DNA of 64,000 nt from Saprospiraceae bacterium. Its GTDB lineage: Bacteria; Bacteroidota; Bacteroidia; Chitinophagales; Saprospiraceae. Every line of letters begins with the position of its first letter. Position 1 is the first letter of the stretch. The translations under genes and the position numbers were made by a program. Below are positions 12,053-19,699 of the stretch, piece after piece. The stretch lies in the NCBI GenBank assembly GCA_016717265.1, contig JADKFX010000001.1:2988501-3052500 (forward strand). Reading direction: 5' to 3'. The notes beneath the pieces are model-generated. The model did no database searches. It worked only from the letters and a program-made list of their open reading frames with translations, and had not been told where the DNA came from.

Positions 12053-12583
12053 TTATGCACTAGCGCGTTCTTCAAGTGCTTTTACTAATCCGGCAATCTT
12101 ATGACTACCAGATTTCAATGCGCCAATAACGTTCGTTGCAGGTGACATTAACAACATCAACACATCTCCAATTAATTGTTCTTTTGATTTTAATGCAACC
12201 AGAACTTTCAATTGGTCATCCCCTGTGAATACTGCTGAGTCTATATAAGCAGCTTTTAATAAGGGTCTTTCATTTGTTTCCCTGAATTCCTTAATCAATT
12301 TTGCAGGGGCTGATGCGTTGTCTGTAAATAATATAGAAGAAGGGCCTTCAAAAGCTGAATATAATGCTTCGTATCCTTTATCTGCTTCTAATTCCTGAAG
12401 TGCTTTAATAGCTAAAGTGTTTTTAACCACTTTCATTTCTATCCCTTGTTCAAAGCACTTTCTACGAAACTGATTTACTTTCTCCACGGTGAGTGTAGAT
12501 GCATCTGTTACATAGAAAAACTGTGCATTTGAAAATTTATCTTTTAGTTCCTGTATTGCTACTGATTTATCTTCTTTTGTCAT
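12053..12583 (-). CDS. rplJ: Large ribosomal subunit protein uL10
   Basis: The 176-residue product (MTKEDKSVAIQELKDKF...) is L10, with the typical FRRKCFEQGIEMKVVKNTLAIKAL stretch near residues 39-63 that binds 23S rRNA, and a C-terminal helix that docks L7/L12 dimers. It is the scaffold of the stalk. Only 19 bp separate it from rplA, so the long untranslated leader that L10 binds for autoregulation in enterobacteria cannot exist between these two genes. If L10 controls itself here, its target must lie within the end of rplA or elsewhere. Confidence 0.97.
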   Translation of the reverse strand: MTKEDKSVAIQELKDKFSNAQFFYVTDASTLTVEKVNQFRRKCFEQGIEMKVVKNTLAIKALQELEADKGYEALYSAFEGPSSILFTDNASAPAKLIKEFRETNERPLLKAAYIDSAVFTGDDQLKVLVALKSKEQLIGDVLMLLMSPATNVIGALKSGSHKIAGLVKALEERASA

Positions 12584-12602
12584 GATCTTAAAGTTTTAGA
12601 AA

Positions 12603-13295
12603 TTAATGAACCATTCTTGTGTCAATACCAATTCCTGGACTCATGGTAGATGCCATAGAAATGGTTCTAAAATACGCCCCTTTAACGGTGGATGGTTTTA
12701 ATTTATTAATAGCATTAATAAGTTCACCTGCGTTTTCTTTTAATTTTTCAATTGAAAAAGAAACCCGCCCAACAGAGGAATGGATAATTCCAAATTTGTC
12801 CACACGAAATGCGATTTTACCACCTTTTACATCATTTACGGCACCTGCTAAATCCATTGTAACAGTTCCTGTTTTTGGATTTGGCATTAAACCCCGCGGA
12901 CCTAAAATTTTACCAATTTTTCCTAATTTAGCCATTACGGTAGGCATTGCAATAATTACATCAATGTCTGTCCATCCAGCTTCTATCTTTTGAATAAATT
13001 CATCTAATCCAACAAAATCCGCACCTGCATTTGTTGCTTCTGCTTCTTTATCAGGTGTACATAACACAAGTACCCGCTTTGTCTTACCGGTTCCATTTGG
13101 TAATGTCACGGTACCGCGAATTGCTTGATCTGGTTTTCTAGGATCAACACCCAATCGGATGTGAAGATCAACGGAAGCATCAAATTTGGTAGTATTAACT
13201 TCTTTTACCAAAGAGCAGGCTTCATCCAAATTATAAAGTTTCTTAGGATCTACCTTTCCGTTAATTGATTTTCTTTTTTTTGTAATATGCGCCAT
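12603..13295 (-). CDS. rplA: Large ribosomal subunit protein uL1
   Basis: The 230-residue protein ([26 protein letters not shown]) is ribosomal protein L1. Domain I comprises the N- and C-terminal parts; domain II lies around residues 70-155. The family signature [21 protein letters not shown] is near residues 125-145. L1 binds the mobile L1 stalk of 23S rRNA and often represses translation of its own rplKA mRNA. It follows rplK by 59 bp. Length is normal. Confidence 0.98.
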   Translation of the reverse strand: MAHITKKRKSINGKVDPKKLYNLDEACSLVKEVNTTKFDASVDLHIRLGVDPRKPDQAIRGTVTLPNGTGKTKRVLVLCTPDKEAEATNAGADFVGLDEFIQKIEAGWTDIDVIIAMPTVMAKLGKIGKILGPRGLMPNPKTGTVTMDLAGAVNDVKGGKIAFRVDKFGIIHSSVGRVSFSIEKLKENAGELINAINKLKPSTVKGAYFRTISMASTMSPGIGIDTRMVH

Positions 13296-13354
13296 TCTTA
13301 ATGGGTTTTAGGTTTTAGCGTTTCGGTATTAGCGAAACTCCCTGTTAATAAATA

Positions 13355-13798
13355 TTAATTCTGCCAAGGTGCACTTCCAGAAACGGTCAAACCCATACTT
13401 CTGGCAGTTCCTGCAATCATTTTCATAGCTGACTCCTTTGTAAATGCATTTAAGTCGGTCATTTTATCTTGTGCAATGGTTTCTACTTGTTCCCAGGAAA
13501 CTGAACCTACTTTTTTACGGTTTGGTTCTGGTGAACCACCTTTTAATTTAGCTGCTTCTAAAAGTTGCACAGCTGCGGGAGGTGATTTAACTACAAAATC
13601 AAAAGATTTATCTTTAAATAGCGTAATTACTACAGGCAATAATTTTCCAGGTTGGTCTTGTGTTTTTGCATTAAAACGTTTACAAAACTCCATAATATTT
13701 ACCCCTTTCGAACCTAAAGCAGGTCCGACAGGAGGTGCTGGATTGGCTGCGCCACCTTTTACTTGTAATTTTATATAACCTTCAATTTCTTTTGCCAT
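13355..13798 (-). CDS. rplK: Large ribosomal subunit protein uL11
   Basis: This 147-residue protein starts [29 protein letters not shown], the conserved L11 N-terminal domain that binds release factors and thiostrepton together with 23S rRNA. The C-terminal RNA-binding domain ends with the [12 protein letters not shown] signature near residues 127-138. It lies 10 bp after nusG and 59 bp before rplA in the usual nusG-rplK-rplA order. Confidence 0.98.
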   Translation of the reverse strand: MAKEIEGYIKLQVKGGAANPAPPVGPALGSKGVNIMEFCKRFNAKTQDQPGKLLPVVITLFKDKSFDFVVKSPPAAVQLLEAAKLKGGSPEPNRKKVGSVSWEQVETIAQDKMTDLNAFTKESAMKMIAGTARSMGLTVSGSAPWQN

Positions 13799-13808
13799 AA
13801 AACTTCAA

Positions 13809-14357
13809 TTAATTCGTTTTTTCAACTTGCATAAAATTTAATTCCACCTCTGTGCCTCGGCCAAATATTTTTACGATTACTTTGACTTTTTTCTTTTCCT
13901 CATTTACTTCTTTGATATCACCAACAAAGTCATTAAAAGGTCCATCAATAATCTTAATCGTTTCCCCAATGATAAATGGTTCGATCATTGTTTCACCAAC
14001 CTCTTGAGATTCATCCACTTTCCCTAACATTCGATTGGCTTCAACCTGTGTCATGGGAATCGGATTATTCCTTCCAAGAAAATGAATAATGTCTGGCATA
14101 TTGGTAATATGCTGTACAATTTCTCCACTGAGTTTACCTGTTACAGCTTCTACCAATAAGTAACCAGGAAGAATATTTCGTTCCATAATTACTTTTTTGC
14201 CATTTCTAATTTTATATACTTTCTCCGAAGGAACTATTACCTGTGTAACAAATTCAGACCATCCGGATCTAACAATTTCTACTTCTAATCGTTCGCGAAT
14301 TTTTTTCTCCTTTCCGCTAATTACTCTTAATGAATACCATCTTTTATCATCACTCAT
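13809..14357 (-). CDS. nusG: Transcription termination/antitermination factor NusG
   Basis: NusG links RNA polymerase to Rho or to the ribosome. From the ATG at 14357 the product is 182 residues: an NGN domain opening DDKRWYSLRVISGKEKKIRERL and a KOW domain near residues 125-160 (GETIKIIDGPFNDFVGDI). A longer frame to 14420 exists, but its 21 extra residues are unlike the family and overlap secE. The internal ATG leaves a 10-bp gap after secE and fits the normal N-terminus, so I chose it. The C-terminal beta-barrel ends normally (NFMQVEKTN). Confidence 0.95.
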   Translation of the reverse strand: MSDDKRWYSLRVISGKEKKIRERLEVEIVRSGWSEFVTQVIVPSEKVYKIRNGKKVIMERNILPGYLLVEAVTGKLSGEIVQHITNMPDIIHFLGRNNPIPMTQVEANRMLGKVDESQEVGETMIEPFIIGETIKIIDGPFNDFVGDIKEVNEEKKKVKVIVKIFGRGTEVELNFMQVEKTN

Positions 14358-14367
14358 TGGGCGTTCA

Positions 14368-14556
14368 TTATAAGCTATAGATAAACGTAAGAACCTGGTT
14401 GACAGCAAAGTCCATAACAAAAACTATAATTGACAATATGACGGCAGAAATAACTACCACCTTCGCACTGTCGACTAAGTTTTGCCTGGTTGGCCAGGAA
14501 ACTTTTTCCATCAACTCATTATAACTTTCTCTCAGATATAGTAATATCTTATCCAT
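14368..14556 (-). CDS. secE: Preprotein translocase subunit SecE
   Basis: The 62-residue protein is the short, single-span form of SecE. Residues 1-30 hold the amphipathic helix with the family motif ELMEKVSWPTRQ, and about 33-58 form the transmembrane helix. It stabilises SecY in the inner-membrane translocon. Position between tRNA-Trp and nusG is the conserved one. Confidence 0.96.
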   Translation of the reverse strand: MDKILLYLRESYNELMEKVSWPTRQNLVDSAKVVVISAVILSIIVFVMDFAVNQVLTFIYSL

Positions 14557-14575
14557 CGCTTTTAAGTTTCTTTTG

Positions 14576-14648
14576 CACGGGCAGAAGGACTTGAACCCTC
14601 AGCCTACGGTTTTGGAGACCGTCGCTCTGCCAGTTGAGCTATGCCCGT
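14576..14648 (-). tRNA. tRNA-Trp (anticodon CCA)
   Basis: A 73-nt cloverleaf on the minus strand has a perfect 7-bp acceptor (ACGGGCA/TGCCCGT), an anticodon stem ACGGT/ACCGT with loop CTCCAAA, and a GGTTCAAGTCC T-arm. The anticodon is CCA. No 3' CCA is encoded. It sits between tuf and secE, as in many bacteria. Confidence 0.97.
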
Positions 14649-14652
14649 ATAT

Positions 14653-14692
14653 CTCAAATCAAGAATAACTAAAACCTTATTCCTGATTTGAG
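14653..14692 (-). promoter_or_regulatory. tuf-tRNA-Trp spacer stem-loop
   Basis: In the minus-strand RNA a 16-bp stem forms between 14692-14677 and 14668-14653 around an 8-nt loop. One pair is a G-U wobble, so the DNA repeat has one mismatch but the RNA helix is unbroken. There is no U tract after it. It probably separates the tuf message from the downstream tRNA-secE transcript by RNase processing or partial termination (inference). Confidence 0.55.
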
Positions 14693-14710
14693 AAATACAC
14701 AAAATTATTT

Positions 14711-15904
14711 TTAATCAAGAATTTCAGTTACCTGACCTGCACCAACGGTACGGCCACCTTCCCGAATCGCGAAACGAAGACCTTTCTCCATTGCAATTGG
14801 GTTTATCAACGCTACTTCTAAAGATATATTGTCTCCAGGCATAACCATTTCAACACCTTCAGGTAAAAATACTTCTCCTGTTACATCTGTGGTTCTAAAA
14901 TAGAATTGTGGACGATATCCTTTAAAGAATGGTGTATGACGACCACCTTCATCTTTTGAAAGTACATAAACTTCACATTTGAATTTCATATGAGGCTTCA
15001 CAGATCCTGGCGCACAAATAACCATGCCTCTACGAATATCATCTTTCTCTATACCTCTTAATAAAATCCCTGCATTATCACCAGCTTCTCCACGATCCAA
15101 TAATTTACGGAACATTTCAACACCTGTACAAGTAGATGATAAAGGTTTGGTTCCTGCTGGCATCATTCCTATGATCTCAACGTTTTCACCAACTTTAATC
15201 ACACCTCTTTCTATTCTACCCGTAGCTACTGTTCCACGACCTGTAATAGAAAATACGTCTTCTACTGGCATCAAAAATGGTTGATCTACTAAACGTATTG
15301 GTTCTGGAATTTCTTTATCTACAGCATCCATTAAATCATGGATTGCTTGTTTACCTGCTGGATCACCTTCTAATGCTTTTAAAGCAGATCCTTTAATAAT
15401 AGATATATCCCCTTTATATTCATATTTATCTAACAACTCACGAACTTCCATTTCTACAAGATCCAACATTTCAGGATCATCAACAAGGTCTACCTTATTC
15501 ATAAAAACTACTACTCTAGGTACACCAACCTGACGTGCTAAAAGAATATGTTCCCGAGTTTGTGGCATTGGACCATCTGTTGCAGCTACCACCAGAATTG
15601 CACCATCCATTTGAGCAGCACCCGTAACCATGTTTTTAACATAATCCGCGTGACCCGGGCAATCTACGTGTGCATAATGCCTGTTTTTTGTTTCATATTC
15701 AACGTGTGCGGTATTAATCGTAATACCTCTCTCCTTTTCCTCCGGAGCGTTGTCAATCGAATCGTAATCTTTTTTCTGAGCTAGACCCTGCTCTGAAAGA
15801 ACAGAAGTAATTGCCGAGGTCAAGGTCGTTTTACCGTGGTCAACGTGACCGATGGTACCTATGTTGACGTGAGGTTTTGACCGATTAAATGTTTCCTTTG
15901 CCAT
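14711..15904 (-). CDS. tuf: Elongation factor Tu
   Basis: The 397-residue GTPase delivers aminoacyl-tRNA to the ribosome. G1 is GHVDHGKT (about residues 19-26), G3 is DCPGH (about 81-85) and G4 is NKVD (about 136-139). The switch I segment [16 protein letters not shown] is intact. Domains 2 and 3 follow, ending [14 protein letters not shown]. Length is normal. It is flanked by tRNA-Thr(GGT) upstream and tRNA-Trp downstream, the same neighbourhood as tufB in Escherichia coli. No second copy is seen in this window. Confidence 0.99.
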   Translation of the reverse strand: MAKETFNRSKPHVNIGTIGHVDHGKTTLTSAITSVLSEQGLAQKKDYDSIDNAPEEKERGITINTAHVEYETKNRHYAHVDCPGHADYVKNMVTGAAQMDGAILVVAATDGPMPQTREHILLARQVGVPRVVVFMNKVDLVDDPEMLDLVEMEVRELLDKYEYKGDISIIKGSALKALEGDPAGKQAIHDLMDAVDKEIPEPIRLVDQPFLMPVEDVFSITGRGTVATGRIERGVIKVGENVEIIGMMPAGTKPLSSTCTGVEMFRKLLDRGEAGDNAGILLRGIEKDDIRRGMVICAPGSVKPHMKFKCEVYVLSKDEGGRHTPFFKGYRPQFYFRTTDVTGEVFLPEGVEMVMPGDNISLEVALINPIAMEKGLRFAIREGGRTVGAGQVTEILD

Positions 15905-15953
15905 TGGTGACTAATTTTACTTTTATGTTTAAATGAAAATTTCTACTCTTTTG

Positions 15954-16025
<72 letters not shown>

Positions 16026-16155
16026 TGGAATTAATAGGATCTGGTTTATAACCTTCCTTGATTCTTTTAAAATTCAAGATTCTACCGTTGTAAAATCTGT
16101 TTGTTTGTTTCATACTTTATTTAAAATAGATAAATAAAGATTCCATATTCTATTG

Positions 16156-16228
16156 AGCGGGAGACGAGACTCGAACCCGCGACCCTTAGCTTGGAAGGCT
16201 AATGCTCTACCAACTGAGCTACTCCCGC
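16156..16228 (-). tRNA. tRNA-Gly (anticodon TCC)
   Basis: A 73-nt minus-strand cloverleaf with acceptor GCGGGAG/CTCCCGC, anticodon stem TTAGC/GCTAA with loop CTTCCAA, and a GGGTTCGAGTC T-arm. The anticodon is TCC. No encoded CCA. A GT microsatellite starts about 9 bp from its 5' end. Confidence 0.97.
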
Positions 16229-16236
16229 AATGCTGC

Positions 16237-16266
16237 GTGTGTGTGAATGTGTGTGTGTGTGTGTGT
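16237..16266. repeat. GT-dinucleotide microsatellite in the tRNA cluster
   Basis: An interrupted (GT)n tract: nine bases of GT, AA, then nine TG units. It lies in the 193-bp spacer between tRNA-Gly and tRNA-Tyr, so it would be transcribed as (AC)n and removed during tRNA processing. Such tracts are rare in bacteria and prone to slippage. Confidence 0.9.
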
Positions 16267-16421
16267 TGATCTTTAAATATACTTAATTTAACAATCTTTA
16301 TGCTAAACCATTTAATGCAGAATTTGAATCTTGGAGCACTCTTAGTTTTTGATACCTAATAAACACCTTTGTGTGTTACTATTTTCATTCCCTATTTCAC
16401 GCTCACACTCATTCTGAATTG

Positions 16422-16504
16422 TGGGGGTGATTGGACTCGAACCCATTCAGTCATAGACACCAGATTTACAGTCTGGCCCGGCTCTCCAACTCCGGCGCAC
16501 CCCC
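16422..16504 (-). tRNA. tRNA-Tyr (anticodon GTA)
   Basis: An 83-nt class II tRNA on the minus strand with acceptor GGGGGTG/CACCCCC, anticodon stem CCAGA/TCTGG around loop CTGTAAA, and the long variable arm expected of bacterial tRNA-Tyr. The anticodon is GTA. No 3' CCA is encoded. Confidence 0.96.
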
Positions 16505-16518
16505 TACACAATTTATAG

Positions 16519-16591
16519 AGCCAGTGGACGGACTCGAACCCCCGACCAGCTGATTACAAGTCAGCTGCTCTACCAACTGAGCTACACTGGC
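16519..16591 (-). tRNA. tRNA-Thr (anticodon TGT)
   Basis: A 73-nt minus-strand cloverleaf with acceptor GCCAGTG/CACTGGC, anticodon stem GCTGA/TCAGC around loop CTTGTAA, and a GGGTTCGAGTCC T-arm. The anticodon is TGT. It is the first tRNA of the Thr-Tyr-Gly-Thr-tuf cluster. No 3' CCA is encoded. Confidence 0.97.
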
Positions 16592-16643
16592 CTCTATTAC
16601 TAATCTAAAGGACATACGACTATACCCTTCAAAAAAGAGATTG

Positions 16644-16651
16644 CAAAGATA
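16644..16651 (-). promoter_or_regulatory. Candidate -7 box (TATCTTTG) for the tRNA-tuf cluster
   Basis: A perfect Bacteroidota TAnnTTTG match on the minus strand, about 53 nt before the first tRNA. No TTG at -33 is evident. The 170-bp gap between tRNA-Thr and hpf holds nothing else recognisable. Confidence 0.5.
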
Positions 16652-16761
16652 TAACTATTTGAAAAAATAGAATGAAAAAAATATCAAGTATTTGTTAATC
16701 CGAAGCTTAAATTATAATTGATTGATTTTCATATATTTAGAGAAATGAAATAAATTAAAAT

Positions 16762-17085
16762 TCACTGTTTGAATGAATCTTTGTGCTTTTCTTGAATACG
16801 CTCCTTGTATCTTGTCAACTGTTTTTTGAGCGTGGCCATTACATCAGAGAGTGCTTCTTCAAAGCTCTTACGAGTACTTTTTACGACCATAGGTTGACCT
16901 GGTAGGTTTATAATAACTTCAATAATTTTATCCTGTATTTTTCCAACGTGCTCCAATTTAAGGATCACTCTCGCCTCAATAGCCATATCTTGAACATAAT
17001 GAGCCAGACGTGCTATTTTTTCCTCAATCAATGAAATGAGTTTCAAATCAGCATCAAAATGAATGGATTGAATTCTAGTTACCAT
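16762..17085 (-). CDS. hpf: Ribosome hibernation-promoting factor, short form
   Basis: The 107-residue protein (MVTRIQSIHFDADLKLISLIEEKIARLAHY) matches the short HPF/RaiA (YfiA) family: a single alpha-beta domain with a basic C-terminal half (STRKSFEEALSDVMATLKKQLTRYKERI). Known of the family: it binds the small-subunit decoding region of idle ribosomes. The C-terminal dimerisation domain of long HPF is absent. It follows the xer gene by 29 bp in an rpsU-xer-hpf operon, so two of its three genes concern the small ribosomal subunit. Confidence 0.88.
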   Translation of the reverse strand: MVTRIQSIHFDADLKLISLIEEKIARLAHYVQDMAIEARVILKLEHVGKIQDKIIEVIINLPGQPMVVKSTRKSFEEALSDVMATLKKQLTRYKERIQEKHKDSFKQ

Positions 17086-17114
17086 AGTTTTAGAATATTT
17101 AGTGAATAAATGAT

Positions 17115-18047
17115 TTACCTTCTGATTACAAGTGAATCCTCCATAGAATTGTTGGATCTAAAAGCCCGAGGATGTGCTTGCGAATATGCCTTTCTTAATT
17201 GTTCAATAGAATTGTGGGTATACACTTGCGTTGCAGCAAGTGAGGAATGTCCTAAAAGTTCTTTAATTGCATAAATATCTGCACCGTGATCTGCTAAATG
17301 GGTTGCAAAACTGTGTCTCAATATATGAGGACTCTTTTTAGAGCTGTTTGAACGATACTTAAGCCATTGACTTACTAATAAATATACCATTTTAGGATAT
17401 AACTTCTTTCCATTCTTCATTACAAAAAAATTCTCCACATCTACCAATTTTATATCCTCTCGTCTTATTATGTAACGCTCAAAATTTTGCCTTAGTTCAT
17501 TACCAAAAGGAATTATTCGCTCCTTCCCCCCTTTTCCCATAACTTTCAATTGCCCTTGATCCAATTTAACATTTTTGTATTTTAGATCGATAAGCTCTGA
17601 TCGCCGAATACCTAAGCTATAAAACGATTTTACGATAAGATCCGTCAACATTTCTTTATAATCGTCCGGATCATCGTTTTTATCTGAATCTAAAAATATC
17701 ATTTCAGACTCTTTGACAATAATTGGCAAGCGTTTCTTTATTTTAGGAGCTATTATTTTTGCTAAAGGATTACTTGTTGCCAATTCACGCTTTAGAAGAA
17801 AGCGATAAAATGTATTTAAACTGGAACATTTTCTTCGAATGGATCGGGTATCGATACCTCTTTCATTCATTTTAGCCAACCAGGAACGAATATGAATACT
17901 TAAAACTTCCTGAAATGAATGAAAGTTATATTGATTCTTAATAAAATCTTGAAATTGCCTGACATCGAGCATGTAGGCTTCACAGGTATGCAAAGAATAT
18001 CGCTTTTCAGCACTTAGAAAACGATGAAATAATAAAACACTATCCAT
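17115..18047 (-). CDS. Tyrosine recombinase of the XerC/XerD type
   Basis: The 310-residue protein has an N-terminal core-binding SAM-like domain (about 1-90) and a C-terminal catalytic domain. All catalytic residues are visible: R148 (GIRRSEL), K172 (GKGGKER), H241 and R244 (HILRHSFATHL), H267 (LLGHSS) and Y276 (QVYTH). The length is standard for Xer enzymes that resolve chromosome dimers at dif. Position between rpsU and hpf, a housekeeping operon, argues against a phage or integron integrase. XerC and XerD cannot be told apart by eye. No dif-like site was recognised nearby. Confidence 0.93.
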   Translation of the reverse strand: MDSVLLFHRFLSAEKRYSLHTCEAYMLDVRQFQDFIKNQYNFHSFQEVLSIHIRSWLAKMNERGIDTRSIRRKCSSLNTFYRFLLKRELATSNPLAKIIAPKIKKRLPIIVKESEMIFLDSDKNDDPDDYKEMLTDLIVKSFYSLGIRRSELIDLKYKNVKLDQGQLKVMGKGGKERIIPFGNELRQNFERYIIRREDIKLVDVENFFVMKNGKKLYPKMVYLLVSQWLKYRSNSSKKSPHILRHSFATHLADHGADIYAIKELLGHSSLAATQVYTHNSIEQLRKAYSQAHPRAFRSNNSMEDSLVIRR

Positions 18048-18104
18048 AACTTAGATCAAAGCTAAGTCATAGATTACAAACAATATAAATATTAAAGATA
18101 AATA

Positions 18105-18296
18105 TTATATGTTACGAGAAATATATTCTTCCCGGTAGACTGCTTTTAACACTTCTGATCTTCTTTCAATAGAAGGCTTTGTGAAATGTTTACGATTCCG
18201 AAGTTGACGCAAGGTTTGAGACTGCTCAAATTTCTTTTTATACTTTTTGAGGGCCCTGTCAATGGATTCTGAGTCTTTTACATCAATAATGAGCAT
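18105..18296 (-). CDS. rpsU: Small ribosomal subunit protein bS21
   Basis: This 63-residue basic protein (MLIIDVKDSESIDRALKKYKKKFEQSQTLRQLRNRKHFTKPSIERR) is S21. In Bacteroidota, bS21 has been linked to sequestering the anti-Shine-Dalgarno end of 16S rRNA, and some lineages keep a Shine-Dalgarno only on rpsU for autoregulation. Here the leader between the predicted start of transcription and the ATG is short and AT-rich, with no AGGAGG-like sequence. It heads the rpsU-xer-hpf operon. Confidence 0.95.
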   Translation of the reverse strand: MLIIDVKDSESIDRALKKYKKKFEQSQTLRQLRNRKHFTKPSIERRSEVLKAVYREEYISRNI

Positions 18297-18318
18297 AAAT
18301 TTTAAATATTTAGGAACG

Positions 18319-18326
18319 CAAAGGTA
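18319..18326 (-). promoter_or_regulatory. Candidate -7 box (TACCTTTG) for rpsU
   Basis: A perfect TAnnTTTG match on the minus strand, 23 bp before the rpsU start. It gives a leader of about 15-20 nt without a Shine-Dalgarno. The upstream DNA is the terminator of the preceding operon; no -33 TTG is seen. Confidence 0.55.
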
Positions 18327-18342
18327 AGCAATAATTTTTAAT

Positions 18343-18371
18343 AAAAAAGCCAGGATTTTCCTGGCTTTTTT
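18343..18371 (-). terminator. Intrinsic terminator of the SusCD operon
   Basis: A perfect 13-bp inverted repeat AAAAAAGCCAGGA / TCCTGGCTTTTTT with a 3-nt loop lies just after the stop of the last SusCD-operon gene. The stem itself supplies the T tract on either strand, but only minus-strand genes flank it. Confidence 0.9.
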
Positions 18372-18388
18372 ATTAATTAAATTAAAAT

Positions 18389-19027
18389 TTAATGTTCATC
18401 TTCTAAAAATCCAGTCCGTCTGTATCCAGAAATAGCATATGGACCATCATCTGCAGTCAGTGTGCTCACTAATTTCCAAACAACGGTGGTATCTACCCCA
18501 TTAATTTGGTAAGTATCTGCCATATAGTTAAATTGGGAATAAACTCCAGTCATTAACATATACAAAGAATCCGTTGTTGTTTTTGAAGGTGGCCTTGCAG
18601 CATTTTTCAAAATTTTTCCATTTGTGATTTTAATCTTAGCTGGCGTTGCAGAAAGAACAGTTTTTACAGTTCCGATGGCCACAACTGGTTTGCCAGTTGG
18701 CGCTTTATGAGTAGCATCATACAATAAATTATCATCATCTGAACTAAAGCTTAGATCATTAATATTTACAGATAATTTATTTTGAGTGGAGAAAAAATGA
18801 TCGTGATCGAAAAACCACATTTTGTCTGCTGTATTCGCGGCTGTATTGGATGTTGTACACATACTATAATCAACATACAAAGTGCCATCCGTTGCATCTG
18901 CTAATTGCAAGAACCACTCTCCTGCCATGCTCTGCACAGCGGTTCCGGTAATTGCCGGCTCATCTGTAAGATCACAACTTTGAAATGTAATAAGAAATAA
19001 GAATACTAAATATTTTATACTTTTCAT
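18389..19027 (-). CDS. Lipoprotein of the lipid-binding putative hydrolase type, SusCD-associated
   Basis: The 212-residue protein has a lipoprotein signal peptide (MKSIKYLVFLFLITFQSC, lipidated Cys at 18). The mature part resembles the Bacteroidota family labelled lipid-binding putative hydrolase: it has an AGEWFLQL start, a YDATHKAPTGKP loop, and the ending SGYRRTGFLEDEH typical of that family. No catalytic residues can be assigned. It is the last gene of a SusC-SusD-lipoprotein-lipoprotein operon, 11 bp after its neighbour, so it is probably a surface accessory of the transporter. Family call made by eye. Confidence 0.65.
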   Translation of the reverse strand: MKSIKYLVFLFLITFQSCDLTDEPAITGTAVQSMAGEWFLQLADATDGTLYVDYSMCTTSNTAANTADKMWFFDHDHFFSTQNKLSVNINDLSFSSDDDNLLYDATHKAPTGKPVVAIGTVKTVLSATPAKIKITNGKILKNAARPPSKTTTDSLYMLMTGVYSQFNYMADTYQINGVDTTVVWKLVSTLTADDGPYAISGYRRTGFLEDEH

Positions 19028-19038
19028 AAATTCAATAT

Positions 19039-19674
19039 TTAAAGTTTAACAAAGGTTCTAACAGCTGGTCCATATCCAGAGTTAATGACTCTCCAGGAAT
19101 ATTTTACCCCGAGTTCAAAATTCGTCATATCACAATAAAAAGGTGAGCCAGCTACTAATTGCAGAGGAACTCCTAATTTCTTAGTCTGATAATGATAGAA
19201 ATAAACAGTAGTAGCAGGTCCAGGTGCAGCAACACCGCCTACATTATCACTGGAATAAAAGTTATCCGATATTTTTTTGACCGTACTTACGCCCAGTGCA
19301 CCTGCATTTCGTTTATATTGACCTGACATATCAACACCTTCAACTTCTGGAGCGATAACACCAATATATCTGTATTCTGTTGCAGAATAACCATCTTTAT
19401 TGACAGCTGTATAGGTAATGGTATATACGCCGGGTACATTCGTATCTACCTGATCCCCACCAACAGCTAAGGTAATTTCGGTTTCACCTTCAAAAGCTTT
19501 CGCTCCCGGATCAGTCCATGAACCACCTTGCTTTACCGTATTCCATTGCTGACCAGTTAAGGTTATTATTGGAAAGTACGTGATTCTGGATACATTATCT
19601 GTTGTTTCTTCTTCACAAGATGATAATAGAAAAAAACTAGATACTAAAAGATATAATAAGCTATAATTTTTCAT
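19039..19674 (-). CDS. SusCD-associated lipoprotein with bacterial Ig-like domain
   Basis: The 211-residue protein has a lipoprotein signal (LLYLLVSSFFLLSSC, Cys about 20). Residues 35-105 form a DUF5011/DUF5012-like Ig domain (WTDPGAKAFEGE, VDTNVPGVYTITYTAVNKDGYSAT). The C-terminal half (about 115-211) is a beta-rich domain with no recognisable active site. It lies between susD-like and lipid-binding genes of one operon, in the position of the surface accessory proteins SusE/F in sugar systems. Substrate binding at the cell surface is an inference. Confidence 0.7.
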   Translation of the reverse strand: MKNYSLLYLLVSSFFLLSSCEEETTDNVSRITYFPIITLTGQQWNTVKQGGSWTDPGAKAFEGETEITLAVGGDQVDTNVPGVYTITYTAVNKDGYSATEYRYIGVIAPEVEGVDMSGQYKRNAGALGVSTVKKISDNFYSSDNVGGVAAPGPATTVYFYHYQTKKLGVPLQLVAGSPFYCDMTNFELGVKYSWRVINSGYGPAVRTFVKL

Positions 19675-19699
19675 TTTAAAAGTTTTTATTTAATAATAA

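Noticed and set aside
14358..14420. Extended N-terminus for nusG
   Set aside because: The extra 21 residues overlap the secE end and do not resemble NusG; the ATG at 14357 gives the normal start.
17115..18047. Tyrosine recombinase beside a tRNA cluster as the integrase of an integrated element
   Set aside because: It sits in a compact rpsU-recombinase-hpf operon of housekeeping genes; no attachment-site duplication or phage gene is visible around the tRNAs.
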